Source: Paenibacillus tundrae | GTDB taxonomy: Bacteria; Bacillota; Bacilli; Paenibacillales; Paenibacillaceae | Assembly (NCBI RefSeq): GCF_030812775.1 | Contig: NZ_JAUSTI010000013.1 | Location: 62,001-126,000, forward strand | Direction of reading: 5' to 3' | DNA length: 64,000 nucleotides | In this document: positions 26,289 to 34,311 of the stretch, in pieces | Position numbering within the stretch: the stretch's first letter is position 1 | Layout: each line of letters begins with the position of its first letter | The notes under the pieces: generated by a model | Seen by the model: the letters and a program-made list of their open reading frames with translations, nothing else | Databases searched by the model: none | Told to the model about the DNA's origin: nothing | Position numbers and translations under genes: made by a program

Positions 26289-27251
26289 ATGAAAAAAGTT
26301 GAACGGATTAACCTCATTATGCGGTACATCAATAATCGAGCCTCCTTCACCATTTCCGAAATTATGCGGGAATTCGGTATTTCCCGTTCAACAGCTATTC
26401 GGGATATCAGAGAGATCGAAGCTATGGGGATGCCGCTCGTCGCTGAAGTGGGTAGAGATGGTGGCTATTTCGTCATGAGTAATTCTGTCTTGCCACCGGT
26501 TCGTTTTACGGATACAGAGATTAAGGCTCTTTTTATTGCTTTCATGGCAACACGTAACCAGCAGCTTCCTTACCTGAAGAGTCGACAGTCTCTGGCTGAG
26601 AAATTGTTAGGGCTTATCTCACAAAGCCATCAGGATGATCTTATTCTCCTTAATCAAATCTTACTGTTCGAAGGAACCAACCCCAATAATCCGGATCTAC
26701 TGGAGTTATCAGACCTTCCTCACCCTATATTGGAGAAACTGATTCAGATTCTTCTGTTGGACAGTTACTTATGGATCACGATTAGAGAAGGGGATGTCAT
26801 CAAGTCTTATCCAATCTATCTCTTGCACCTCTATCGTGAAAAAAGCATTTGGTTGATTGAAGGGTTTGATTTGAGAGAAGAGAAACGGCGCCTTTTCCCC
26901 GTCGATTACCTTACCGATGTAGAACCATACTCCGTGAATAAGAGGTTGAGTCGTAAGAAGATCCAAGAAAAGCTGCGGAAGGAAGAAGGAGCATTTAACA
27001 TTGTCCTTGAGCTTGGATCTAAGGCAATAGAACAATTTAAAAAATATCATCCTCTAAAAGTCTCTATTTCCTATATTGACCCTTTTCAATCAAGAGCGAT
27101 TGTAAAAACACACGTCAATGGTGAACATGCGGAAGATCTTGCCGAAATGCTCAATTGGCTGTTGTTCTTGGGTGAAGATATCAAGTTCAGAACGTTGCCA
27201 GAAGGTTTGGCAGATGCTTTACATATAAGACTGAGGCACTGGAGCAACTGA
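26289..27251 (+). CDS. HTH / WYL-domain transcriptional regulator (YafY type)
   Basis: A 320-aa regulator. Residues about 1-60 are an HTH_11-type winged helix (RINLIMRYINNRASFTISEI, FGISRSTAIRDIREIEAMG, GGYFVM). The middle and C-terminal parts match WYL-domain architecture (YLLHLYREKSIWLIEGFDLR; C-terminal strand EMLNWLLFLGEDIKFRTLPE), which senses ligands or nucleic acids. It is transcribed away from the GyrI-like gene, a common regulator-target arrangement. The 3' end overlaps a minus-strand YheC/D fragment. ATG follows TAGGAG. Confidence 0.83.
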   Translation: MKKVERINLIMRYINNRASFTISEIMREFGISRSTAIRDIREIEAMGMPLVAEVGRDGGYFVMSNSVLPPVRFTDTEIKALFIAFMATRNQQLPYLKSRQSLAEKLLGLISQSHQDDLILLNQILLFEGTNPNNPDLLELSDLPHPILEKLIQILLLDSYLWITIREGDVIKSYPIYLLHLYREKSIWLIEGFDLREEKRRLFPVDYLTDVEPYSVNKRLSRKKIQEKLRKEEGAFNIVLELGSKAIEQFKKYHPLKVSISYIDPFQSRAIVKTHVNGEHAEDLAEMLNWLLFLGEDIKFRTLPEGLADALHIRLRHWSN

Positions 27252-27511
27252 TCAATGTTTTTCATGAGAACAGTACTATTCTCATTTTGAATGCGATAGC
27301 CGTTAGAACGGTACCGCTGAATAAACACAATATCCCTTCCGTAGCTCCCATTGCGAGGCTTCAGCACAATGCTTGAATACTGCAGCAGCATGTTCTTTAA
27401 CGTATTCTGCGTAAGCAACTGTGTTGCTGGCAGGTGCTTAGTGAGTGAGGCTTCACTGCCGAGGATGCGATACTGTATCCATTTGTCTCGTTGGATCAAC
27501 ATTGGAATCAC
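27086..27511 (-). pseudogene. YheC/YheD-like (ATP-grasp, spore-coat-associated) fragment
   Basis: The first 90 or so residues resemble the beginning of YheC/YheD family proteins: KWIQYRILGSEASLTKHLPA, a TLKNML helix, and VLKPRNGSYGRDIVFIQ, the ATP-grasp glycine-rich start. The remaining frame simply runs antisense through the end of the WYL regulator and does not look like the family. The ATP-grasp catalytic half is missing, so I call it a 3'-truncated remnant. GTG start at 27511 after AAAAGGG. Confidence 0.55.
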
Positions 27512-27621
27512 AGCCCTTTTTTGATCTTTTATCTTCTATGATCCTTCTAATTCAAATCAGTAGTATGCATAAGTGACCATCAGTCTAGATTTAGCGAGTA
27601 TTTTAAAAATGTAAATTATTT

Positions 27622-27650
27622 TTGACAAAATGTTCAAATAACACTATAAT
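27622..27650 (+). promoter_or_regulatory. Perfect consensus sigma-A promoter (small RNA unit 1)
   Basis: TTGACA (27622-27627), exactly 17 nt, TATAAT (27645-27650). Predicted start near 27657. The only thing downstream before a terminator is the hairpin unit 27657-27761. Confidence 0.85.
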
Positions 27651-27656
27651 GAAGAC

Positions 27657-27761
27657 ATAGATTTGCTCGCACGTTGTGTACGACTAAATCTTCAATTAAG
27701 ATATTCCGTGCGTAGCTCAAACGATGTGTTTGACCTATGAACAGAATGTCTTAATTTTTTT
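27657..27761 (+). ncRNA. Predicted small hairpin RNA 1
   Basis: A transcript of about 105 nt is predicted between a consensus promoter and a terminator. It opens with hairpin 27661-27689 (ATTTGCTCGCAC, loop GTTGT, GTACGACTAAAT). The terminator has an outer stem AATTAAGATATTC (27694-27706) with GAATGTCTTAATT (27744-27756) ending in T7, and an inner stem CGTAGCTCAAAC / GTTTGACCTATG with loop GATGT. No start codon with a ribosome site lies inside. Transcription is inferred, not shown. Confidence 0.65.
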
Positions 27762-27794
27762 GACATATCTATATCAGTTTATGGATATTATAAT
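27760..27794 (+). promoter_or_regulatory. Candidate promoter of small RNA unit 2
   Basis: A TATAAT (27789-27794) lies just before the second hairpin unit. A TTGACA (27760-27765) overlaps the T tract of the preceding terminator but is 23 nt away, or 18 nt from GATATT (27784-27789). So a promoter is likely but weaker than the first. Confidence 0.5.
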
Positions 27795-27798
27795 GATG

Positions 27799-27860
27799 GG
27801 TCGCACGTTGTGTACGACCTAGAAAAGGGATTCGCACGTTGTGTGCGAATCCCTTTTCTT
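27799..27860 (+). ncRNA. Predicted small hairpin RNA 2
   Basis: Two adjacent hairpins. The first, 27799-27819, is GGTCGCAC, loop GTTGT, GTACGACC with one mismatch. The second, 27822-27858, is a perfect 16-bp stem, GAAAAGGGATTCGCAC, loop GTTGT, GTGCGAATCCCTTTTC, and could terminate transcription. Both contain the same core TCGCACGTTGTGTRCGA that opens RNA 1 (27667-27683, 27801-27817, 27832-27848). The core is also a DNA dyad, so a protein-binding site is the main alternative. Confidence 0.6.
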
Positions 27861-28121
27861 ATCTATATTCCCATTTGATTATCTTATTGCTCAGATACCT
27901 TTCATAAAAATCGATAATTTGCGTATGGTGCCTCTTTCTTGCTTGAAAACCGTACGCATTACGAAAGTAAACTGAAGTGATAAAATTTATATCAAATCAA
28001 TTGTTAAAGAACCCCAACAACTCTTATATAATGAAAATGACGTCTATACATGAAGGGACTGAACTATGCGCAGATATCAATATTTTAAACCTAACTATTA
28101 AATATAATGGAGGTATAAGTA
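27861..28121 (+). other. Interval before the GNAT gene
   Basis: AT-rich. It contains one further hairpin, TGCGTATGGT (27920-27929) with ACCGTACGCA (27949-27958) around a 19-nt loop, and a TATAAT at about 28036-28041 that may belong to the promoter of the acetyltransferase gene. The open frame 27977-28207 is not protein-like. Confidence 0.45.
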
Positions 28122-28652
28122 TTGATTACAGAACTACACACAGAGCGTTTGCAGTTAAGAAAGATGAAGGATTCGGATTCACCCAGCTTGTTCAACATTT
28201 GGTCTGACCCGGATGTCACGAAGTTTATGAATATTAGCCCGTTCACGGACGAGGCGCAAGCAGTCGCCATGATTCATCTACTAGATGATCTATCCAGAGA
28301 CAAGAAAGCCATCCGTTTTTCCATCATCGAAAAGAATTCAAATCAAATTATAGGTTCCTGCGGTTTTAACTCCTTGGATTATGATCATTATAGAGCAGAG
28401 ATTGGTTATGACCTCGCTCAATCACACTGGGGAAGAGGATTCGCCTCAGAATCAATCCGTGCTATGTTAGAGCATGGATACTCTATCTTGAAGATGAATC
28501 GCATCGAAGCTAAGGTAGATCCGGATAATGTGAATTCAATCAAGCTTTTGGAGAAGCTGGGCTTCATCTGTGAAGGAACACTTCGACAGTATGAGAGAGT
28601 AGAAGGTGCGTTTAAGGATATTCATATGTACTCTAAACTCAGTTCAGATTGA
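28122..28652 (+). CDS. GNAT acetyltransferase (RimJ/RimL type)
   Basis: A 176-aa N-acetyltransferase using acetyl-CoA. It begins ITELHTERLQLRKMKDSDSP, the standard RimJ/RimL opening, and has GYDLAQSHWGRGFASESIRA (the acetyl-CoA pyrophosphate-binding region) and KVDPDNVNSIKLLEKLGF. Members acetylate ribosomal proteins, other proteins or small amines; the target here is unknown. It starts with TTG (28122) after AATGGAGGT and is followed by a terminator, so it is a single-gene unit. Confidence 0.9.
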   Translation: MITELHTERLQLRKMKDSDSPSLFNIWSDPDVTKFMNISPFTDEAQAVAMIHLLDDLSRDKKAIRFSIIEKNSNQIIGSCGFNSLDYDHYRAEIGYDLAQSHWGRGFASESIRAMLEHGYSILKMNRIEAKVDPDNVNSIKLLEKLGFICEGTLRQYERVEGAFKDIHMYSKLSSD

Positions 28653-28672
28653 ATCTAGTAAGAAAGCCTCTC

Positions 28673-28692
28673 TGTAATTTGGAGGGGCTTTT
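28673..28692 (+). terminator. Rho-independent terminator after the GNAT gene
   Basis: AAAGCCTCTC / GGAGGGGCTTTT hairpin with G-U pairs; the T tract is short. Confidence 0.7.
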
Positions 28693-28920
28693 GCCGATGA
28701 ATAGAATAGAAGAAATCTATCCTAATAGTAGTTAAGATGATGGGCAGTTTACACTCTTCTAACAGTTGTGAAAATGAGTCATTTTTATATGTAAAATCAG
28801 CCAAAATTTTTACCAAAAAGGTTGCGTTTTATTCGTTTACTGCCAACCTTTTCGGTGTTATACTCTCAATATTCCAAGAAAGAATTTTGTGAAAATATGT
28901 CGAATTGGAGCTTATGTAGG

Positions 28921-30015
28921 ATGATGAAAGGTGCACAACATGGCGAGACGATCATCCTTATTCCATCGCTTGAGCCAGATGAGAGACTTCCGCTCTATGT
29001 GAAGCAATTGCGAGAATATGGCTTGACTAATATTGTTATTGTGGACGATGGATCTGGTGAAGCATACCAGTCAATCTTCGAGGAACTGCATGATAACGGT
29101 TGTGTCCTACTTCGCCATTCGAAGAATCAAGGTAAAGGTGATGCACTGAAGACTGGTTTTCAATACATTAGCCAAAACTGTGATCCCACTGCCTTTGTAG
29201 TCACGGCTGATTCGGATGGACAGCATGCTGCAGAGGATGTATACCGTCTGGCTGTGGAGGCTAGGCGCCATCCTGATGCGCTAGTTCTTGGCGTAAGGAA
29301 CTTTAGCGAGGGAGGAATCCCACCGAAGTCGTTGCTGGGCAACCGGATGACCTCGTTCATTTTTGCAATGTTATATGGTAAGAAGCTGTCAGATACCCAG
29401 ACCGGGCTCCGCGCCTTCGGCCCCGGGTTACTTGCATTTATGCAGGAGGTTCGTGGCTCTCGCTTCGAATATGAGCTGCAGATGTTAATTTCCTGCATTC
29501 AGTCGGGTATACCCATTCATACAATGCCGATCCAAGTCATCTACGAGAATGGGAATGCAGGTACACATTTCAAAGCTGTTCAGGATAGCGCTCGGGTGAT
29601 GGGCGTGTTATTCTCTAACTTTTTTCGCTTTATTTCATCGTCTGTAGCCAGTTCCGTTGTGGATTTAGGTATTGCTTGGTTTTTGATTGACTTCTTAAGG
29701 CCTATATTAGGGGAGCAACACTATTTAAGAATTCTATTAGCTACAGTCATTGCTAGAATTATTTCAATTGCAGTTAATTATGTATTGAATAGACATTTTG
29801 TATTTCGCAAAGAGGACAGCCAAGGTAGTCTATGGCGATATTTATCGCTGTGCGGATTAGTCATTTTGCTTTCTAGTACAGGTGTATATGTATTCCATAC
29901 TATTTTCTACATAGATGAGAAGATAGCGAAATTCGTCTGTGATGCCTTGTTGTTCCTGCTTAGCTTTCAGTTGCAGCGTAGATGGGTATTTGCAGCAAGG
30001 AGGAAGCAGTTGTAG
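28921..30015 (+). CDS. GT2 glycosyltransferase fused to GtrA-like membrane domain
   Basis: A 364-aa protein if the ATG at 28921 is used (MMKGAQHGETIILIPSLEPD, with GGAG 14 nt upstream); the frame extends to 28822 but that part is not protein-like for the family. Residues 1-225 are a GT2 fold of the polyprenyl-phosphate mannose/glucose synthase type: IVDDGSGE, KNQGKGDALKTGF, TADSDGQHAAEDV (the DxD-type motif), DTQTGLRAF. Residues about 240-364 carry four helices of the GtrA family (SSVVDLGIAWFLIDFL, NYVLNRHFVFRK). It probably makes and flips a lipid-linked sugar for glycan modification. Its stop overlaps the start of the next gene (TAGTG), indicating coupled translation. Confidence 0.85.
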   Translation: MMKGAQHGETIILIPSLEPDERLPLYVKQLREYGLTNIVIVDDGSGEAYQSIFEELHDNGCVLLRHSKNQGKGDALKTGFQYISQNCDPTAFVVTADSDGQHAAEDVYRLAVEARRHPDALVLGVRNFSEGGIPPKSLLGNRMTSFIFAMLYGKKLSDTQTGLRAFGPGLLAFMQEVRGSRFEYELQMLISCIQSGIPIHTMPIQVIYENGNAGTHFKAVQDSARVMGVLFSNFFRFISSSVASSVVDLGIAWFLIDFLRPILGEQHYLRILLATVIARIISIAVNYVLNRHFVFRKEDSQGSLWRYLSLCGLVILLSSTGVYVFHTIFYIDEKIAKFVCDALLFLLSFQLQRRWVFAARRKQL

Positions 30016-32306
30016 TGCAAAACGAGAAACGGCAAAACATCTTTTTTGTCATCACCATGATCTTAATGACGATCTACTTACTATGGCGTATGTTCTTTAC
30101 ACTGCCGTGGGGCGAGGGCGTGCTAAATGTCATTTTCGGCATGCTGCTCATTGTAGCGGAAACAGTAACTGTACTTACAACCTTTGAATTGTTCTTTCAA
30201 AAAATGCAAAAGAAGCGTACACAGCTTGATTTTCCCATTGTTCCGCCAGAGTACTATCCACATGTAGACGTATTTATTGCGACCCATAATGAGCCGGTCG
30301 ATCTGTTGTATAAGACGGTGAATGCCTGTACATTCATGGATTATCCAGATAAGCAGAAGGTTCATATCTATTTATGTGATGATGGGGCAAGGCCTGAGGT
30401 GGAGGAGCTTGCCAATCAATTTGGTATCGGATATTTAGGCTTTCCCGGCAATAAAGATGCCAAGTCCGGTAACTTGAATAATGCACTAAGCAAAACGACC
30501 TCTCCGCTCATTGCTACCTTTGATGCGGATATGATTCCACAACATACTTTTCTAATGAAAACCGTTCCCTACTTCCTACTCTCTACGTTCATCAAAGAGG
30601 GGGAGGCGTGGCGTCTTCGCCGAGAGGATGAAATGGATGAGAAGTTCAAGCTTGGACTGGTGCAGACACCGCAGAGCTTCTATAATCCAGATCTATTCCA
30701 ATTCAATCTGTACGCGGAGCAAGGGATTCCGAATGAACAGGATTTCTTCTCACGAGAGGTCAACATTCTGCGTAATGCTTCCAATGCAGTAGCGTATACC
30801 GGAAGTAACACGATTATTTCCAGACAAGGCATGATAGACATCGGTGGTTTCCCGCTAAATACAATCACGGAGGACTTTGAGACAAGCATCCGCTTGCAGC
30901 AAGAAGGGTATATCACCTATGCGACGCAAGAGGTTCAGGCCGCCGGGCAGACAACAACAACGGTTCCGAGCATGATTAAGCAGCGGATCCGTTGGGCGAG
31001 GGGCATTATTCAGAGCTTGCAGAATACCCGTGCTCCCTTTTCCGAGAAGCTTCCATTCTGGACGAGAGTGACCTATGTGAGCAGTTTCTTATATTGGTGG
31101 TCGTTCTTTAACCGATTGATTTTCATCTTGTCACCGATTTTGTTTGCGTTATTCGATTTCCAGATCGTCAATACGACCTTCTGGCAGATTCTAATATTCT
31201 GGCTCCCGTCGTATTTCTTCTATAGTCTGTCCATGCGTTACCTGTCGAGTAACATACGGAATCAACGCTGGAGTCAGGTTATCGATACGATATTTATGCC
31301 CTATCTCATATGGCCGGTAATCCTTGAAACGTTAGGGATTCGGGAGAAGAAGTTCAAGGTTACGAACAAAAGCAGGTCTAACGGTCGAAAGTGGATGTCT
31401 ACTCTGTTATATGCGCTTCCGCATATTTTTCTGCTTCTGTTATCCATTGCCGCCATCATCCGGTATGCAAGCGGAAAGTATGGTATTGCCCTATTTTTCA
31501 GTAGTATCATTATCTTCTGGTTAGTCCATAACATGATTGCGCTATGCTATGCCTTATTCTTCATGATTGGCCGACGTGCATATCGGGAGACAGAACGTAT
31601 TCGGGCACAGGAGGATGTAACCATCCGTTACAAAGCGAGAAATTTGCAGTACGAGGCCAAGACCGTCGATGTATCCGAGCAAGGCATTGCCTTCTATGTT
31701 CCCTATCCGATCTATTTGCCCGAAAAAGAGACCATCTCTCTCGTTGTAAAAAGCGAGCGGTATGAGGCGAATCTGGATGCGGTCATCGTATATGTGAAAC
31801 AGGATGGAGCGGGCTGGCGCTATTCAGCAACGGTACAACCGATTAACGAGACAGACAACCGCCAGTACATGCAGATTATTTATGATCGTAAGCACTCGCT
31901 GCCTGAGCAAATGAACCTCTGGGATACGGCGTATGATGATATGCTACGTAATGTGAAAAAGCGGGTTGTTCAGCAGCGTTCGGATCAGCGGAAAATGCCG
32001 CGTCTTTCGATGGAGCTTCCAGTCACGTTTACAAATCATTCAGGCTGTATCCTGCGCAGCTTCAACTATCGTTTCTTCTCGGCGACGGGTCTACATGGCA
32101 ATATTTCCGCTGGATCCATCGTTATGTTTATGACCAAAAGCAAGATTGAAGTGATTCTGAAACATACCGGCAATACAACTGCCAATCATCGTGAAGTGCT
32201 TCTCTCCGTTGAGAATATCGATGATATCGTGGAGCGCGGCCTTATTAATCAATTGTTGAATGATTTGACTCCCCCACAATCCGAGAGTTTCATCCGAGAG
32301 GGTTAG
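30015..32306 (+). CDS. Membrane GT2 (cellulose-synthase-like) with PilZ domain
   Basis: A 763-aa processive-type glycosyltransferase. The GTG at 30015 lies 10 nt after AAGGAGG and overlaps the previous stop. Two N-terminal helices precede the GT domain with VFIATHNEPVDLL, YLCDDGARPEV, FDADMIPQH (DxD), TEDFETSIRL (the TED motif) and QRIRWARG (the Q(Q/R)xRW motif). Several helices follow, then a PilZ domain: RETER (RxxxR) and VDVSEQGIAFY (DxSxxG), the c-di-GMP-binding motifs. A second PilZ-like segment (RSDQRKMPRLSMELPVTF) lies near the C-terminus but lacks a clear second motif. The product polymer is unknown; c-di-GMP control is inferred and fits the diguanylate cyclase at 41682-43454. Confidence 0.88.
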   Translation: MQNEKRQNIFFVITMILMTIYLLWRMFFTLPWGEGVLNVIFGMLLIVAETVTVLTTFELFFQKMQKKRTQLDFPIVPPEYYPHVDVFIATHNEPVDLLYKTVNACTFMDYPDKQKVHIYLCDDGARPEVEELANQFGIGYLGFPGNKDAKSGNLNNALSKTTSPLIATFDADMIPQHTFLMKTVPYFLLSTFIKEGEAWRLRREDEMDEKFKLGLVQTPQSFYNPDLFQFNLYAEQGIPNEQDFFSREVNILRNASNAVAYTGSNTIISRQGMIDIGGFPLNTITEDFETSIRLQQEGYITYATQEVQAAGQTTTTVPSMIKQRIRWARGIIQSLQNTRAPFSEKLPFWTRVTYVSSFLYWWSFFNRLIFILSPILFALFDFQIVNTTFWQILIFWLPSYFFYSLSMRYLSSNIRNQRWSQVIDTIFMPYLIWPVILETLGIREKKFKVTNKSRSNGRKWMSTLLYALPHIFLLLLSIAAIIRYASGKYGIALFFSSIIIFWLVHNMIALCYALFFMIGRRAYRETERIRAQEDVTIRYKARNLQYEAKTVDVSEQGIAFYVPYPIYLPEKETISLVVKSERYEANLDAVIVYVKQDGAGWRYSATVQPINETDNRQYMQIIYDRKHSLPEQMNLWDTAYDDMLRNVKKRVVQQRSDQRKMPRLSMELPVTFTNHSGCILRSFNYRFFSATGLHGNISAGSIVMFMTKSKIEVILKHTGNTTANHREVLLSVENIDDIVERGLINQLLNDLTPPQSESFIREG

Positions 32307-32317
32307 GAGAGATAGAA

Positions 32318-34171
32318 ATGCTCAGTTTGCTTCAATTTGTGATGGGAGTTTTGTTGATAATCTCCTTTGTTGGTTATATGCAGTTTGTTCGGAAGGTTCT
32401 TTCATTACGATGGGAGTTCATCCCGATTTTTGTGTTCTCCGCAATAGCCTGTATCGTATTTTTGATTGGCTTGGTAGGTCAGCTGTTTATAGGAAGCATC
32501 GTGGTTTTGATTATAGGTTTGTTGCTGTTTCGAGATACGGTGGCGCAAGCTGTGCGGCTCGGGGCTAAGCCACAATTCATGTTCTCGCTATTCCAGCTTA
32601 GCTTTCTAGGCGGGACGTTTATCTTTTTGCTGATTCTGTTCCAAAATGAATTAACACACTACGATAACTTCTCGCACTGGGCGATTGTGTTGAAGCAGAT
32701 GCTCAGTACCAATGCTTTTCCGACGCCGAATTCGGACCTGATCGATTTCAAAAACTATCCGCTCGGGACATCATCGTTTATCTATTACGTCTGCCGGTTC
32801 ATGGGACATGCCCAGTCCACGATGTTGCTGGCACAGGCGCTGCTGATCTTTTCCTGCTTCTATGCGATGTTTGGCGTTGTATCAGAGAAGAAGCGGTTTC
32901 TACTGTATGCTTTTCTTGGATTCGGCTTATCGACACTGTCATTCTTCAATCTGACGATTCGCATCACCAACCTGCTGGTGGATTTCCTACTTCCGATCTA
33001 TGCACTTGCCATTCTGGCGGCAATCTATCAGTATCGTCATGACCTCAAGCGGGCGTGCATCATTGTTTTTCCGCTGGCGGGTGTGCTGACGGTGATCAAG
33101 AGTACGGGGATTATCTTTGCAGCGATTGGTCTGATCTTTCTGGTATACACCTGGCTTAGAAATAAGCAACGCTCGAACTGGAAAACGGGTCTGGGTGTGC
33201 TAGGTACCATTGTTGGGGCATTGTTGCCGTATTTCGGCTGGAACTGGCGTATGGCCACAGTGTTCCAAGGGATAGATAACAAGTTCGAGGGCGCAGGCGC
33301 GGCTCTCAAAGCTGGCAAAACGGCAGAGCAGAAGTGGGAGATTCTGACGCTCTTCCTGAAATCAAGTATCGATATTACGACAAGGCCCGTGATCGGTATT
33401 GTTCTCTTTCAGCTTGTGGCCATTGCAGCTTCTATTGTGGCGTACGTGGTACTCAAGAAGAAGTGGAACCTGTGGAAAGTGCTGATTGCCCTGAATGTTG
33501 TGTTGCTGCTGTACTATGCAGGGATACTGGCGCTCTACCTCTTTTCCATGCCGGTGGATGAAGCGGTGAGGCTGGCTGGATTTGAACGTTATGCTTCCAG
33601 TATTGTCGTTCTCTTTGCGGGCGGGTTAGTGCTCTGTGCTGCCGTTGACATTGAGCGTTCATTTCACTATCGGATCGGTGAAGTACCAGACTATAAGGCA
33701 TTCAGATCGGTTCAGTCGAAGGGACATTATCAAAAGGGAATCATCGCATGTATGGCACTTGCAGGTACCATCCTGTTGTCCGAATACAATGGTATGGCCT
33801 CCATTGCGAATAGCTATGATACGACACTTCCCTATAAAATTCACGCGGTGACGGGTGATCGGTGGTACGCAGGTGGTCAAGAAGATACACAGCGGTATCT
33901 CTTCTACGGCTCTGACCGTGACCAACAGGTTACGAATTATTACATGCAGTATGTCGGCAAATATTTCTTGTATGCACCGCATGTCGATGGCATCGTGTTG
34001 TTCTATGAGGATAACATGGATAACCTGCTGAGCAACTATGATTATCTGGTAGTTGTCGAGACCGATCTCAATGCCAAGTACCTGCTGAAGAAGCATTACG
34101 GAATCGACATGCAGGAGGGTATCTATAAAATTACTCGTTCGGGAGAACAGATTGTTCTTACGTTAACGTAG
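32318..34171 (+). CDS. Polytopic membrane protein, GT-C glycosyltransferase-like
   Basis: A 617-aa integral membrane protein with about 12 helices. The first large loop has ELTHYDNFSHWAIVLKQML, an acidic motif placed as in GT-C lipid-sugar-dependent glycosyltransferases, followed by FKNYPLGTSSFIYY. The C-terminal 120 residues are mostly extracellular and soluble. It is the third gene of the operon (11 bp after the PilZ synthase, after GGAGAGATAG). It probably transfers the lipid-linked sugar made by the first gene, or acts in export of the polymer. A shared terminator with araR follows. Confidence 0.7.
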   Translation: MLSLLQFVMGVLLIISFVGYMQFVRKVLSLRWEFIPIFVFSAIACIVFLIGLVGQLFIGSIVVLIIGLLLFRDTVAQAVRLGAKPQFMFSLFQLSFLGGTFIFLLILFQNELTHYDNFSHWAIVLKQMLSTNAFPTPNSDLIDFKNYPLGTSSFIYYVCRFMGHAQSTMLLAQALLIFSCFYAMFGVVSEKKRFLLYAFLGFGLSTLSFFNLTIRITNLLVDFLLPIYALAILAAIYQYRHDLKRACIIVFPLAGVLTVIKSTGIIFAAIGLIFLVYTWLRNKQRSNWKTGLGVLGTIVGALLPYFGWNWRMATVFQGIDNKFEGAGAALKAGKTAEQKWEILTLFLKSSIDITTRPVIGIVLFQLVAIAASIVAYVVLKKKWNLWKVLIALNVVLLLYYAGILALYLFSMPVDEAVRLAGFERYASSIVVLFAGGLVLCAAVDIERSFHYRIGEVPDYKAFRSVQSKGHYQKGIIACMALAGTILLSEYNGMASIANSYDTTLPYKIHAVTGDRWYAGGQEDTQRYLFYGSDRDQQVTNYYMQYVGKYFLYAPHVDGIVLFYEDNMDNLLSNYDYLVVVETDLNAKYLLKKHYGIDMQEGIYKITRSGEQIVLTLT

Positions 34172-34252
34172 ATATTGGTTTAAAAATTACAAGTGTCCCT
34201 GTGTGTCTATTGAACATTTGCATTAATAACTTAGGTTGTGTCGAAAACGAAA

Positions 34253-34290
34253 AAAGAAGTAGGATCGGTTGTATCTTCCTACTTCTTTTT
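34253..34290. terminator. Bidirectional terminator
   Basis: AAAGAAGTAGGA / TCCTACTTCTTT (12 bp, perfect) between convergent genes, A-rich on the left and T-rich on the right. Confidence 0.88.
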
Positions 34291-34311
34291 CATATCCATA
34301 TTTTCGATGAG

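Noticed and set aside
27667..27848. Three TCGCACGTTGTG units resembling a mini CRISPR array
   Set aside because: The units are 134 and 31 bp apart, are strong dyads, sit next to promoters and a terminator, and have no uniform spacers or cas genes.
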